Assembly (NCBI RefSeq): GCF_000002425.4
Contig: NC_037263.1
Location: 10,277,269 to 10,341,268, forward strand
Length of the DNA stretch: 64,000 bases
Direction: 5' to 3'
From: Physcomitrium patens
Lineage: Eukaryota > Streptophyta > Bryopsida > Funariales > Funariaceae
This document shows, in pieces, positions 22,478 through 34,488 of the stretch. Within the stretch, counting starts at the first letter, position 1; each line of letters begins with the position of its first letter. Under the pieces are notes generated by a model, which saw nothing but the letters and a program-made list of their open reading frames with translations, had not been told where the DNA came from and ran no database searches. The translations under genes and the position numbers were made by a program.

Positions 22478-22629
22478 CCTAAGCCAGTTTATCGATAGCT
22501 TCCTTCTGAAGCTTGCTCACCTAAGAATATAAGAAAGGGGGAGAGCACCACCAAAATTCGTAGTTGATGTAGTTATTTTCTCCAAGATAAAATAGAATTT
22601 TTTCAGTAGCCATAGTTTGGTCTTCTGAT

Positions 22630-22983
22630 ATGGATAGCCAAGAGATAGATACTATGCCAGTTAGATTATCTCAACTGACTAGTTCACAAAGGCGACTCTG
22701 AGATGAAGAACCGCCTGTACCATGATGACGATGGAGGATACCAAGTAACCGATCACTGGTGATTGTATTTGAGTCCGAGCTTGCTTACGACGGTCAGCCA
22801 GAAGGCGTGTTTGTAGGACAATTTCACAATGAGGACACGGAAGTTCATGCTTGGTCAGAAGTTGAAGGAGTGGGCCACTACCATTGGCTTCAAGGGCCGA
22901 TGAACCACTTGCCTTGTAAACAATAATTGGAGTTCATAGCAGACGTTATGCGACAGATCTTCATTTTCTTGTGTTGGTACTGA
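22630..22983 (+). pseudogene. Extra 3' reading frame of B, unknown product
   Basis: This is the B counterpart of 19858-20280. The start (MDSQEID) and the core G-GHYHWLQGPMNHLP followed by E-FIADVMRQI are conserved with A although much else has diverged. That argues the frame was once under selection in both families. It is now broken. Confidence 0.6.
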
Positions 22984-23033
22984 TTAACAACAACTTTGCT
23001 TCTCAGAGACCTCGAAGCTAAAGGAGGGGGTGA

Positions 23034-23401
23034 TGTTAGGGACATAGTCCTTAGAACCTTCTAGAGACAAGTTTCTAGAACCTTCTAGAAGCAAGTCTCC
23101 GGAACCTTCTAGAAGCTTCTTAGTTGGTAGAAGATGTTAGAGACATAGTCCTTAGAACCTTCTAGAAGCAAGTCTCTGGAACCTTCTAGAAGCTTCTTAG
23201 TTGATAGAAGTTGCTTAAAAAGCTTTCTAAATAGGAATATATATTGGAATCGAGGGTGAAGAGTTCTTCAGTCTCGACAATACATCTCTTGGAGCTCTAG
23301 CTCACCTCTCTGGTGTTGTTCTCATCTGATTAATTTAATTCTTGCGAGTTCTTCTTGAACTTCTTGTTAGATCTCGAGTCTATATTCTTGTGTCCGTGAC
23401 A
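23034..23401 (+). repeat. B 3' LTR with heat-shock-element arrays
   Basis: It starts TGTTAGGG after AAAGGAGGGGG and ends CCGTGACA, followed by target copy TCCTA (23402-23406). GAACCTTCTAGAAGCTTC lies at 23102-23119 and 23179-23196, with TATATATT at 23238-23245. The perfect arrays are identical in both LTRs although other LTR positions differ by 7-8%. Confidence 0.9.
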
Positions 23402-23406
23402 TCCTA

Positions 23407-23646
23407 TAGGATATTGCTACATAGGTTTTAGTTAAGAGTATACATGAAGGCAAGAGTGAAGCCTTCTTCACTCCTGTCAATGCCTTTTTAGTCCTTAATC
23501 TTCTTTCAAGACTTTCTAGTCTTCTTGTTTTTGGCAATAGCTATTTTATTTTGATATTATATCATCTTTGAATGACTTTCTAGCTCTATTCAATGACAGA
23601 AGATTGTATTGGTAATTTTCTTTCTTTGAGATTCATGTCTTTGACA
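23407..23646 (+). repeat. A0 3' LTR, right part
   Basis: It continues the A0 LTR after the B insertion, aligning with the right 40% of the A LTR and ending TTGACA. Confidence 0.75.
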
Positions 23647-24332
23647 ACTTCTTATTTTCTTAAATATATCCTATCATCTTTAGAAAAATTCCAAATATAT
23701 TTTATTATACTTTAATTAATTTTAAATAAATCTTAATTAATCCTTTACCATATCCTATTGTATATTATAAGCGTCATTAATTAATAATTTTATTGTTAAT
23801 TTTGAATCAAATTTTTTTCATCTTACAATTTTTTAGTTAAAAATAAGCACAAAAAGAAATTAAAAAATTAAAACGTATTGATTGGGAGTTAAATCTTATA
23901 ATCCATTCAAGTATAAGTTAATTTCATTCTCCAACCTATATGCCAATCTTCTAATACTAATATTTCTTAAATTCATAATCAAATTTCTCTTCAATTTTGT
24001 AAATTTGTTATAAATCATGTTTGTTACTAATACATATTTAATTTTTTTTAATCCAATTAATAGATTATTATAAATATTAAAAACCTCATTAATCCTTTAA
24101 ATTCTAATTTTAGAGACTTCAATCTACTTAAGTTTCAACAATCTTAAAATTAAATATTGAATTAAGTTTAAACTTAAAATACACATTCAATACAATTATA
24201 GTTAGAATTCTACAAAGTTTCAGTCATACATCTACTACAAATCTTATGAAATATTTGAAAATATAAATTCTTTTTATTTCTCAAAAATTAGAGTCATTTC
24301 AAAAAAATCCTAATTTTATAAAGCTCTTATAA
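23647..24332. other. AT-rich spacer between the two stacks
   Basis: There are no frames or recognisable repeats in about 690 bases. It contains many ATTAAT and TTAAA runs. It ends at AGTCA (24333-24337), the left target copy of A'. Confidence 0.5.
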
Positions 24333-24337
24333 AGTCA

Positions 24338-24339
24338 TG

Positions 24340-24399
<60 letters not shown>

Positions 24400-24918
24400 T
24401 AATATTTACCTATATAATTAAAAAGAAATAAATAAAAATAAATTTATTTCATAATATGTTATAGAGAAGCTTCTTAGAAGCTCTACAGATGTTGTTTTGT
24501 CTTTACATGTAGTATACAACTTAGTAGATTAGAAACTTCATCAACAAGTTAACCGCATATTAGTAGCTTGCAGAATAAATTAATTACATATCGTATATGT
24601 AGAAAACTTATCTTAAAAGTTAAGATATATATCTTGTAAAGTTAATATATATTAGAAGTCTTATAAAACATTGCCACATAGCTTCTAATTAGATAGTATA
24701 TATAGGCAAGAATGAAGTCTTCTTCACTCTCATCATTGCATTTCTAAACTTTAGTCTTGTTTCAAGACTTTCTAGCCTTTTTGTCTTTGGCAATAGTAAT
24801 TTTAGTTTAATATACTATCTTTTTTAGTGACTTTTTAATCTTTTTGAGTAATATAATAGTGTATTGAAGATTTTTTTTTATTTTATTTTATTTATTTTTG
24901 ATATTCATATCCTTGAAA
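24338..24918 (+). repeat. A' 5' LTR with internal TA microsatellite
   Basis: It begins TGTTATATATA and runs into an uninterrupted TA tract (to 24397), then aligns with the A LTR to a TTGAAA end. The 3' LTR has a short TA run at the same place, so the microsatellite grew from sequence already in the LTR. Confidence 0.75.
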
Positions 24919-25336
24919 TTTTAAAAAGAGTGCTAACTTATTATTTTTATCTTTTATTTTTTAGAAATGAGTGGATTATTTTACATTCGTTATTGTATTT
25001 TGAAGATTACAAATTATCCATCTTTAAACAAATTGTTTAGTTTTCTAATACAATTTTTTTTTTTTAAAAAGTGGATTATCTTTCTATTTAGAAATTTTTA
25101 TTTGACATTGAAGATTATAGATTACCCTCCTCTAATTTGACTTGTTGATTTGTAAAGTTATTTGAAATAGAAAGAAAAATTATAGATTATATACTTGAAA
25201 AAAATGAAAATAGATTTGCAACTATTACAGATCTTTACAAACTTATCAACGTTCTTAAGATGGAAATTTACACATCACCAACACCAACCAAGAAAATACT
25301 AATCCTATGCTTATAGAAGAAGTTTAGAATTTATAC
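24919..25336 (+). pseudogene. A' leader and gag start (fossil)
   Basis: The GTGGATTA-type leader motifs survive near 24972, 25072 and 25111. The stretch from about 25216 (CAACTATTACAGATCTTTAC) aligns with the A2 gag at about 45840-45920 on the opposite strand. E interrupts at 25337. Confidence 0.65.
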
Positions 25337-26839
25337 TGTCATATGATAATACAACTATACAATGAAAAGTAAAAATATAGATGTTATTATAGATGAGCCT
25401 AGCAAAAAGATGTCTTAAAAAAATAAAGATAAATAATAGAAAGATAATAAAAGGTTTAATTTAGATATTATTTTTTAATAAAAGAAACTTTTATTTATTT
25501 TGTAGAGGCATAAATAAGCCAAATCAAAATAAATGAGATAAGAAATTGATATAGATATGTTTAAGAGCAAGTTAATAATAAGATAAAGTAAAATTTACTT
25601 CAAATTATTAAAAATTGAATTATATTCTAAATTCAAGTAAGATATGAAGAAGTATATAAATTTTGAGTTGATATCAATAGTTTGATCATTAGTTGTTGAG
25701 GTTCTATTTTTCTATAGGATTTGATTTAGAATTTATTTATAATTTAGTTAGGACTTAGGATTTAATCTAGAATTTAGTTAAAATTAGGATTTTTTTGAAA
25801 TTTGGTTTAAAACTTGACTAATATTTGATTAAGATTTACCTAGGATTTATTTAGAATTTAGAATTTTGTTAGGATTTTATTAGGCTTTGACTTAAAATTT
25901 TCTTAATATTTAATTAGGATTTTAATTAGAAATTGATTTAAGATTTGACTAAGATTCAATTAAAGTTTTTATTTTTAGTATTTTAAAAGAATTATTTATT
26001 ATTTTTTAAGTTTTATTTCTAATATTTTTTAAAGTTTATTATTAAATCTTTAAAGGTTTATTTTTTATATTTTTTTAAAGATTTTTTGTTATTTTTATTT
26101 TAAGATATTATAAGAGCCAGATTGAGATAGTTATGAGCCAGGGTAAGCTTGGTGCTACCTCTTTGTTTCTTTGTTGTTGGAGAGTAATGGATAGTTTTTG
26201 AATACGAAAAAGTGTACCTATGGAATAAATCAGAGATTGATTTATGAGTTATTGATTATGTAATTGGAGTATTGTGTGATTGAATTATATGAAAAGTTAT
26301 TAGAAGCTATATTATGGATGGAAGATTATAATTGTTGTTTATTGAGAATTGTGTATGTTTCGATAAAAGAAGTCTATGATTACAAAAATTGTGTGAATCT
26401 AGATTGGTTGGAGTGAAGTCTGTTATTTCTTGTGTTGAATGGAATTTATGTGTTTTGAGCAGTCTTTTGAGAGTGTAGGATTGCACATTGTTGTTATCAA
26501 TTGATGAAGGAGTATTGTTACTAGGAAAAAGCATTGTAGTGTTTCTTGGTATTTTAGTGGTTCGGATTACGGTTAATTGTGTGATCCTAACATGTAAGTT
26601 CATGCGATAGTCTTTTTTTATGTTCGAATCCCTCTCTATAAGTTTATTCTGAAACAAATTTGTAGAATAACTAAAATGATAATCATATTTTGGCACCGCT
26701 ACTAGGGAACAAGAATAGTATTGAGCATTAGGAATTAACGGCCAAACGAGTAGTTTTGGATATTGCACAAAGAGGTTATAAAATTAAAATTGATTCAAAA
26801 GTGAACAGAATTGTATAGTTAGATGGGAGATAGGAAGCA

Positions 26840-28050
26840 AATTCAGCAGTATATAATGAAAGATTATGGTTATTAAGAATGAGAACATTGAAGTAAAGAA
26901 AATATGCTAGTTGAAAGAAAGAGAAGAGAGAGGGCAAGCAAGAGAATTATTGTGAAACGAACAAGAACGCAAGTTAAAAAGAAAGTATCGACAAAGTTGG
27001 ATCAAGCCATGGTTGCATGCTTGTTAGTATATCCGAGCATAACCAGAAGCTGATCGACCTCTAATATTTCAGACATATATACCGTTAAGAAAATTATTAA
27101 GAGCACTTGTAAAATTTTTTGTCAATAGGCTAGCATGTCTCTTGAGCTCGTTAACTACAAGTGGAGGAAACACAAAAGAATTGGGTACTCCATTGGATAC
27201 TTTCTCAATAGTGGAAACTACCAATTCTATCAAAATTGGTCTTGTAGAATGACATAAATTGCTTGTTAATAAGGGCCAATTCAGTAAATTTCAAAATCCA
27301 TCATTTTTACGTCCAATTCAACTAATAAACTTATTTAAGGATAATAATAGTAAATTAAGGAGGTTAGAAAGTTTAAAAAAGATAATTGAAGAAGATAGTA
27401 GTAATTTTAATAAAATATTAAGTGACACATTATCCTCTTTAATGACGATGAGTAGTCTAGCAGTTCCAATAGCAGTCCAAATGGGTGTCATGGCCAATCG
27501 CACAACTAGCATGGTTCCATTACTTACTTTTAGAGGCTTGCCAGGTACAAATTCAGATCAACACCTGTCTTACTTTCTGATTGCATGTGTAGCCAATAAT
27601 GGTAGAACTGAAGATATTTGGTTGTGATGGCTACCAATGACCTTAAAAGATACGGCATTTGAATGGTATAATTGCCAAACTGTGGATCAATTTCTTAATT
27701 GGAAAGTATTAAAGAATGCATTTTTAATCCATTTTTACCTAATTGGTTTTAACGATTGACTTCAAGAAAGATTAATAAATAGCAAACTAAGCCCAAGAGA
27801 GGCAATGGAGTCGTACTATGGCTATGTGGCAGATATACTCAGTAGGTGGCCAATCATCAAATGCTAAAGGCTTTTGTATTATCCATATTAATCAATGGAT
27901 TGCACCGACCCAAACTAAAAATGTTTGTAAAAGAGGCTCAACCAAATATGATAACTGCATCTCTTAATCCAGCCAAGGTTTGGGAGGAATGCCATTATGA
28001 TCAATTTTTAACTATGGTGTCGTGTTGTGATTCAGCTACTATATGAAAAT
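26840..28050 (+). pseudogene. D gag relic
   Basis: Capsid-type signature: FRGLPGTNSDQHLSYFL, then DTAFEWYNC, then SPREAMESYYGYVADILSRWP, the pattern of plant Ty3/gypsy gag (Pfam Retrotrans_gag type). It is preceded by a region rich in basic and polar residues. Broken. Confidence 0.65.
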
Positions 28051-29309
28051 AATATAATTATATACTTAATACATAATTTACCAAGTAACATGATGAAAGC
28101 CATATTAGTAGATTTTAATTGATTGTAGAATATAATTTGATTATTACCTTGAAAAGAGGTTGTTTTAAAAGATTACTATAGAATTTTTATAACTTTAATT
28201 TCTTTTGATAGTGGTTTTTAAGATCAGTTTTGATTGATAGTAACTTCTAAACATTTAGAGTCACCTTTGTTAGACATTGGTAACCTTTAAAAACTTATTT
28301 TGGTTCTCTTATTTAGTGTTTAGAGCATAAATTATATAAATCATATAAGAAAAAGGATTGAAGAAAGATTTTAGTAGCAAAAAGAGTTTAGGGCATTCAT
28401 ATAGTGAATGGAGATGGATGATGAAAATCTCCATTCTTATTGGGCAAAAATCATGACCAATAAGATTTGAAGAGGCTGTCCGAGGCCATATTAGAGATAA
28501 GGGTTATTTTTTTGGAGTCATTTGAGCTTTGAAGGCTAGGGTCAGCAAGTTTAGATTATTGGCTATGGTTTTGGTGCAAAGCTTGTATTATTTGGAGTTT
28601 ATATGAAGGAAATGTAGGCGCTCAAAGTTAAGGTATTGATTTGAGAGCTACTATCACTATTTTTGATATAACGCATGCGTACGGAAGGCAATTGAGGATC
28701 GGCAATTGCGACTAGAGAGAACACTTTTGTGGCTACACTTTTTGTATACTTCTTACTGGATTCCAAGTTAAAGTGAAGGAGTTATTGGATTTTGAAGTCA
28801 GTGCATGCAATCTAAGGGTAGTAAGTAATGTGATTTACTAGTGGTTGTATCTTGAGCTATATCTTGAGCAATTTGATAATATTTTGGTTCAAAATTTTAG
28901 AAAATGTGTAAATTCATGTAAATAAACTTTTTACATAATTTTGATGACATTTGAGTATTGGATTCTTGAGATAATAAGAAAATAGTTCTCAGGTGCTTGT
29001 AAATTAGGGTTTAAAGCATCTACTAGGATTTCTTAGCTGCCAAAAGATCGAGAGTGAATTTACAGTCGGTTTTTTTTTGTGATAAAATTTAAGGGTGAAT
29101 TCTACCTAATTTGTAAATTTGAAACAAATTGAATGGCTAGATCAAGAGTTATGAATTTCTAAAGTTTGGAATAAGAAAACCCTTCACGAAAAAAATATGG
29201 TTTGAAGGGATTTTGTTATATTTTGAGTTTTATGCAAATCAAAGGAGTTTTGGAAGCTAAGGATAGATTCATATAAAGGTTTAAGCTAAACTCTCTATAG
29301 CTAAAAACC

Positions 29310-30200
29310 CAATGTATTTCCAGATAGTAAATCATGTTATACGACAGTGGGTTCTAGTTCATTCAACAATCAAGTTGCAGACTGAAGACTTAGTTTTGAT
29401 AGACATCAACCAATTAGTATTTCTATAGGATAAAATATCAGATAGAGTGAATCACAAGGAAGTTTTATTGGCTCAAATTTTTCAATTACAGCTCACGATG
29501 AGTAAATTGGATGGAGAAAAAAATTTAAAGCAGAAATTGGAGGCGAGCATGAAAGAGATCTTAGAGCAAAGCTGCCAAATTAAGAATTAGGATCAAATTA
29601 TCCAAGAAAATATGGAATCCAAGTTTTTATTGGAGCGTAAATTTAGAGAGAAATAGAAAGCTTGGACAAAAAAAAAAGAACACACTCAACGTCTTTTGGA
29701 AGGCCAAAGGTAAGAACTATTACAGAATTGTGGGACATAGGATTTGAAATGAAAGGAGATGAAGTGTTAGTTGAAAGTAGAATAAGAAAAGGTAGAGTTA
29801 TTGGAACAAGAAAAAAAAATTGGAAGACCAATATAGAATTGAAACAAAAAAATTAGATACAAAAATTAAAACCTTAAAAGCTGTAGTGACAAAATTGGAA
29901 GATGATTTAGTCAGTATTAGTTGGTCACAGATATTTGTTCCACTAGTTTCAATAATTGATGAATTAGAGGAGAAGATGAGGCAACAGAAATACCATTTAA
30001 AAGCAAAAGATGTCAAGATTTTTCAATTAGAGGCTCAAATTCTTGAATTGAGAGCGTATAATGAGGATTTATTAATTCAATTGAGAAAAGAGCCAATGGA
30101 AGTATTGAAAGAAGATGAAGACTTATCATTAGAATCAAAATCAGTGGAACCACCTACAAAGAATGTTAGAATTGATCAATTTAGCCAATTAGAGGGATAG
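29310..30200 (+). pseudogene. D coiled-coil reading frame
   Basis: The translated segments are rich in L, K, E and Q with heptad spacing (KLEDDLVSISWSQ, ELEEKMRQQKYHLKAKDVK, FQLEAQILELRAYNEDLLI) and end in an acidic tail. The frame lies between gag and the 3' LTR, where pol would be expected. Function is unknown; a tail of gag or an accessory structural protein is possible. Broken. Confidence 0.5.
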
Positions 30201-30711
30201 AAATTTTGTAAGGATTTTATTGAAGTTTTTATTTATTTATTTATTTATTTATTTTTATCAATTCCGTATTTGTGAGGATGTTGTACAGTTAGGAGTTGGG
30301 CTATGTAGAATGGATAGAAATTGATTTTTGTAGGACATTGATTAGATACTGGTAAAATTGATTAATCATCCATAAGGCAGTCAATTCAGGAAGTAAGATG
30401 GATGATTTAATCAAGAAAAGCGATCAAGTAAGAAATATTAGTTGGAATCTTTATTTCAAGGTAAGTATAAATCGATTGAACAAGAAGTAGATAAAGCCAG
30501 ACTATGATAGTCATGAGCCAAAGTAAGCTTAGTGCTATCTCTTGCTTTTATTTTTTTATAGAAGAAAAGAAATAGATAGAATTTGAATAATATGAAGTAA
30601 AATTTTGTAATGAAAGAAAGATTTGATTTATATGATGTCAAATGAGAAATTAAATATAATTATATACTGAATTATAAAATTTCGTATACGAGGGTATCCT
30701 AAGAGCGAAAG

Positions 30712-30811
30712 NNNNNNNNNNNNNNNNNNNNNNNNNNNNNNNNNNNNNNNNNNNNNNNNNNNNNNNNNNNNNNNNNNNNNNNNNNNNNNNNNNNNNNNNN
30801 NNNNNNNNNNN
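30712..30811. other. Assembly gap (100 N)
   Basis: Exactly one hundred N characters, the usual size for a gap of unknown length. It sits inside the right LTR of D, so the D LTR comparison is incomplete. Confidence 0.98.
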
Positions 30812-31217
30812 TATAAACGAGCAACGGCCGAAGCAAATTGTGTGAAGTAGATTACTAGGAATGAGAATTAGTTTTGGAAAATTCTAATGATTGAATTATG
30901 GAATATTTTATGCAATCTTTTAAGGTAGTGCAGTATTACATATTATTGTCATAAGTTTAGAGAAGAAAAGAGAAAGTGAATACATAAGATAGAATTATCA
31001 ATTATAATATTTTATTTGTTAGAAGAATAATTGATAGAATGTGAAAGGCATTATAATTTTTTTGGATATTTTTAGTGGATCAGAAGACAGTTAATTATGT
31101 GACTCTAATATATAAATTCATGTGGATAGTCTTTTTCCGTATTTGAACTTCTTTTTATAGGTTTATTTTGGAAAGGTATTTGAAGAATAAGTAAAACAAT
31201 AATTATATATTTTTACA

Positions 31218-33700
31218 AGATGTAGGTACCTTTGATACAAGTTTTATTGGTATTTTTAAATATGAAAGTATTATATAGAAAAAAATCAAGGTTTAAAAAG
31301 AAAGAAAAAAAAAGAATATATAATAATAAAAAAAAATTATATAGGTTAGAAATATTAAAAGATGATGAAAGTATTTTAGGTATTCATAAAAATAATGGAT
31401 TGGAAGATTCTTTGAATTTAATTACATCTATTAAATTAAAAAATGATAATAAATTTGTGAAAATTCATTTAAAGGAGGTTTACTTTATAATTAAATTTTT
31501 TCAAGTAACTAAAATTATTATAGAGAAAAAATATAAAATTATAGAAAAGAAGGTAAAATTAGTCGTCAAATCTTTATTAAAAGATTTTATAGAACAAATA
31601 AAAGGAGTATCAAAGAAAAAGAATTTAAGAAATTTTAAGAATATTGGACATCAATTTATAAAGGATAATTTTCAAGAATTGAAGGTTGGATGTGATGATT
31701 CCTTATTGTCAACAAAAATTGAATATTTTAAAGTAATGCTTGCAAAGTGAAATAAATCTTTTATCTTAGGATCTTATGAAATACAGTGTGTGGATCTTAA
31801 TATTATTGCTCCTATAGTTACCTTCACAATATCATATGTATCTTCAAACTTAAAGGTAATTCTTGTGTCAAGAGCATACTTACTTAAATTGATAGAGTTA
31901 TTGAAGAAAAGATGCAAATAAAGATTTTAAAGCCTTTTTTCGCTCCATATTCGAGTTATTGATTTATAATGCCTAAGAAAAATGGATTGTTATATTTTAT
32001 TCAAGATATTTAATTATTAAATGTAATAAATATTAGAAATATAGATATCGGATCTTTAATAGATGAGTTTGTATAAGTATTTGTAAAAAGGACAATTTAT
32101 TCAATGAATGATTTATATTTAGGCTATCATCAATTTCAACTTCCACATAGAAGTAGAAATTTAACAACAATTAGAATACCACTTGGATTATCTAAAATGT
32201 ATATTCTTCCATAAGGTGTCATTAACTCAATTATATATATGATAAATGGAATGAACAAGGTATTGAGAGTTTCATTTTTGAAAAAATTATGCCTTTTTTA
32301 GATGATATTCCTTTCAAAAGATGTAAAGAAGGAAAAAAAGATGAGACTTTAGATAACAAGGGATATTATAAGTATGTTGATGATTATATATAAGATTATA
32401 AAAATATTTTAATTTAACTGGAAGAATTTTATTTTAAAATTTTGGGAACAAAATCTACATTTGGAATATAAGAAATTATCATTGTTAGAAATTTATGTAG
32501 ATTTTATGGGAGAAAACCAGATCCAAGCAAAATTGATGCATATGGAATGATGAAGGATATATGTGACTCTGTAATAGAAATATATAAGTTTTTAGGAGCT
32601 TGGATATTTTATTGTATATGGATTCCTTATTATGCTCATATAGCAAATCCATTGTATGAATTATTATGTAAGGATTGTTGATTTAAATGGATAAAAAAGT
32701 AAATTAAAAAAATATAAAAACTAAAGGTTTTATTTTTAAAAATTCCAATTTTAAGAAGAATTGATTATGAATATAATAGATAAATAATAATTATTTTAGA
32801 TATTAGGAAAATTACTATTGGTTGTATTGTGAATCAAGACAATTTAAGTGAAAATAAATTTGGAGTTTGATTTAGAGCTAAAGTTTTAAGTACTTTTCAA
32901 CGTTCATATTTGCAAGTCAAAAGAAAATTATGGAAAGTTTTTTCAACTATGAAAGCTAAAAAAGATTATTTAATTGGTACAATGACAATAATTAAAATAG
33001 ATTACTTGTCATTGATTGGAATGATTATTAATTATTCAACACAAGATATTGTAATATTAAGATGGATTCTTTATATAAAATCATTAAATCTAGAATTTAG
33101 GCATATTATTAGAAAGAAAAATTTGGTGGTGGACATGTTACCTTGAGCTAGATATGAAAGAGAAGATAAGATGGTTGAAGACATTGATGATGTAGGATTA
33201 AAATTTTATTTAGTATCAAATCTTAGCAAGGAAGATAAGATATTTTTTGAAGAGCTTTATGAAGAAAAATTATTAGATATTGGTTATTGATTCAATATCT
33301 TGACTAAAAATTTAGATTGAAGTAAAAATTTTAATAAAAAATTTAAATAAATAAGAAAAAAAAACATATGGATTTTTGCTTGAATAAGGATTTTTATTGA
33401 AGAGACCAAAGAAAAGAATTGCAATGCCACAACAAGTAATAAGAAATAAGAAAGAGCAAAAAAATATATTAAAAATATTTTATAATATTTTATAGATAAG
33501 CCATAAGAAAATTTTGACTACTTTTGCTAAACTCGAAGAATGATATTAGTAAACAAATATGTATCAAGATGTGCTTTTATTAATAAAATTATATGAAACT
33601 TATCAATTGTATTTTAATGTATGACATTGAAATGGTCTACATCCAATATATTTTTTGGCTATTTATTTTAGATATATTGTTAATTTGGTTATTATACCAA
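31218..33700 (+). pseudogene. E pol relic (RT, RNase H, start of integrase), C-like
   Basis: From GATGTAGGTACCTTTGATAC the DNA follows C's minus strand almost base for base with cytosines largely replaced by thymines and guanines by adenines. DDESILGIHKNNGLEDSL, NIGHQF and SKKDYLIGTM-like blocks match C's linker, RT and RNase H. The integrase is incomplete. Broken many times. Confidence 0.75.
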
Positions 33701-34488
33701 TTAGATAATGAATGTGTATGCTAATTTTAAGATCAATCAAATAGTTAGATTGAAGTGTGTGAGGGTTTTTGTGAGTTGAGGTCTCAAAAATTTGAGTTTG
33801 AAGGTCAATGAGTGTTTCTAAGATCTTTAGTAATTTATCAATTAGATTGAAGTGAAATTTTTTAAATAGATATTAGATTCAATTTCCAATATTTAAATAA
33901 AATTTATGAGCAACTCAACAATTTAGAAATAAGATATTAGTGTTGGAAGTTTAGCATTTAGATTGAAGTAGGATTTGCTTGGATTTTGGTTTAAAACTTA
34001 ATTTGGCTTTGATTAAGATTTACTTAGGATTTATTTAGGATTAAGAATTTTATTAGAATTTTATTAGGCTTTGACTTAGGATTTGATTAAGATTCATTTA
34101 AGATTTTAATTAGGATTTGATTTAGAATTTGATTAAGATTCAATTAGAGTTTTTATTTTTAATATTTTTAAAGGATTCTTTTTTTAAAATTTTATTTTCT
34201 AATATTTCTTTAAGATTATTATTATTTTTTAAAAAGTTTCTTTATTATATTTTTTAATATTTTTTGTTATTTTTATTTTTAGATTAGGTTGAGACTTCTT
34301 TTTATTTTTTTATAATTTTTTTTGAAATTATTTTAGATTTTTTAAAGTTTAATCAAAATTATTAAGGTCTACTTAAAGTTATTTAAGCTTCTATTAGACT
34401 TGATAGGGTTGTTCTTGTCTTTCTACTTACCTTCTACAGTTGGGTGTTTGGTGTATTTTTAAGCAAGAATACATGTAATGCAAAAACA

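Larger units (their letters stand above)
2016..23401 (+). mobile_element. B: Ty3/gypsy chromovirus with heat-shock-element LTRs, split by A
   Basis: Order: 5' LTR (2016-2407), tRNA-iMet-type primer site, leader, gag, protease, reverse transcriptase, RNase H, then [element A at 5573-20873], rest of RNase H, integrase, chromodomain, extra small frame, purine tract and 3' LTR (23034-23401). The target-site duplication TCCTA is at 2011-2015 and 23402-23406. I count about 28 LTR differences in 368 aligned bases (7-8%), so it is older than the A inside it. It is broken, with roughly ten or more breaks besides the insertion. Its pol is clearly related to A but its LTR sequence differs. Confidence 0.9.
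853..23646 (+). mobile_element. A0: 3' part of an old Ty3/gypsy chromovirus, split by element B
   Basis: Only the 3' end lies in the window: integrase tail from 853, chromodomain, extra small frame, polypurine tract (about 1704-1713) and 3' LTR. Element B interrupts that LTR, leaving 1717-2015 on the left and 23407-23646 on the right. Together they give about 540 bp, which matches the 552-bp LTRs of element A. Parts match A closely in order but are AT-shifted. The copy is broken many times over and older than B. The LTR begins TGTCA and ends TTGACA, as in A. Confidence 0.8.
26109..31205 (+). mobile_element. D: gag-plus-coiled-coil LTR element without visible pol
   Basis: Direct end repeats about 26109-26687 and 30491-31205 (the latter contains the assembly gap) share TATGAGCCA-GTAAGCTT-GTGCTA and a later TAATTGTGTGA-CCTAA block. 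A tRNA-Asp-type primer site TGGCACCGCTACTAGGGA is at 26691-26708. Between the ends lie a gag relic (about 26840-28050), a non-coding stretch, and a coiled-coil frame (about 29310-30200). No RT, RNase H or integrase is recognisable in about 3.8 kb, so it resembles a large non-autonomous (LARD-like) element. Exact edges are uncertain. Confidence 0.55.
25337..34488 (+). mobile_element. E: old C-related Ty3/gypsy element inserted in A' gag
   Basis: It starts TGTCATATGAT and ends GCAAAAACA, bracketed by the two halves of A' gag. The left end (25680-26108) and the right end (33960-34270) share a repeat-like GATTTA/TTAGGATTT sequence, taken as its LTRs, each about 0.8 kb. The coding block at 31218-33700 is an AT-shifted relative of C pol, in plus orientation. 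Element D lies between the left LTR and pol. No target duplication is clear. It is heavily broken. Confidence 0.6.

Noticed and set aside
26307-26768. Minus-strand open frame of 153 codons
   Set aside because: It lies in the left LTR and primer site of D and has a low-complexity N- and T-rich product; it is chance.
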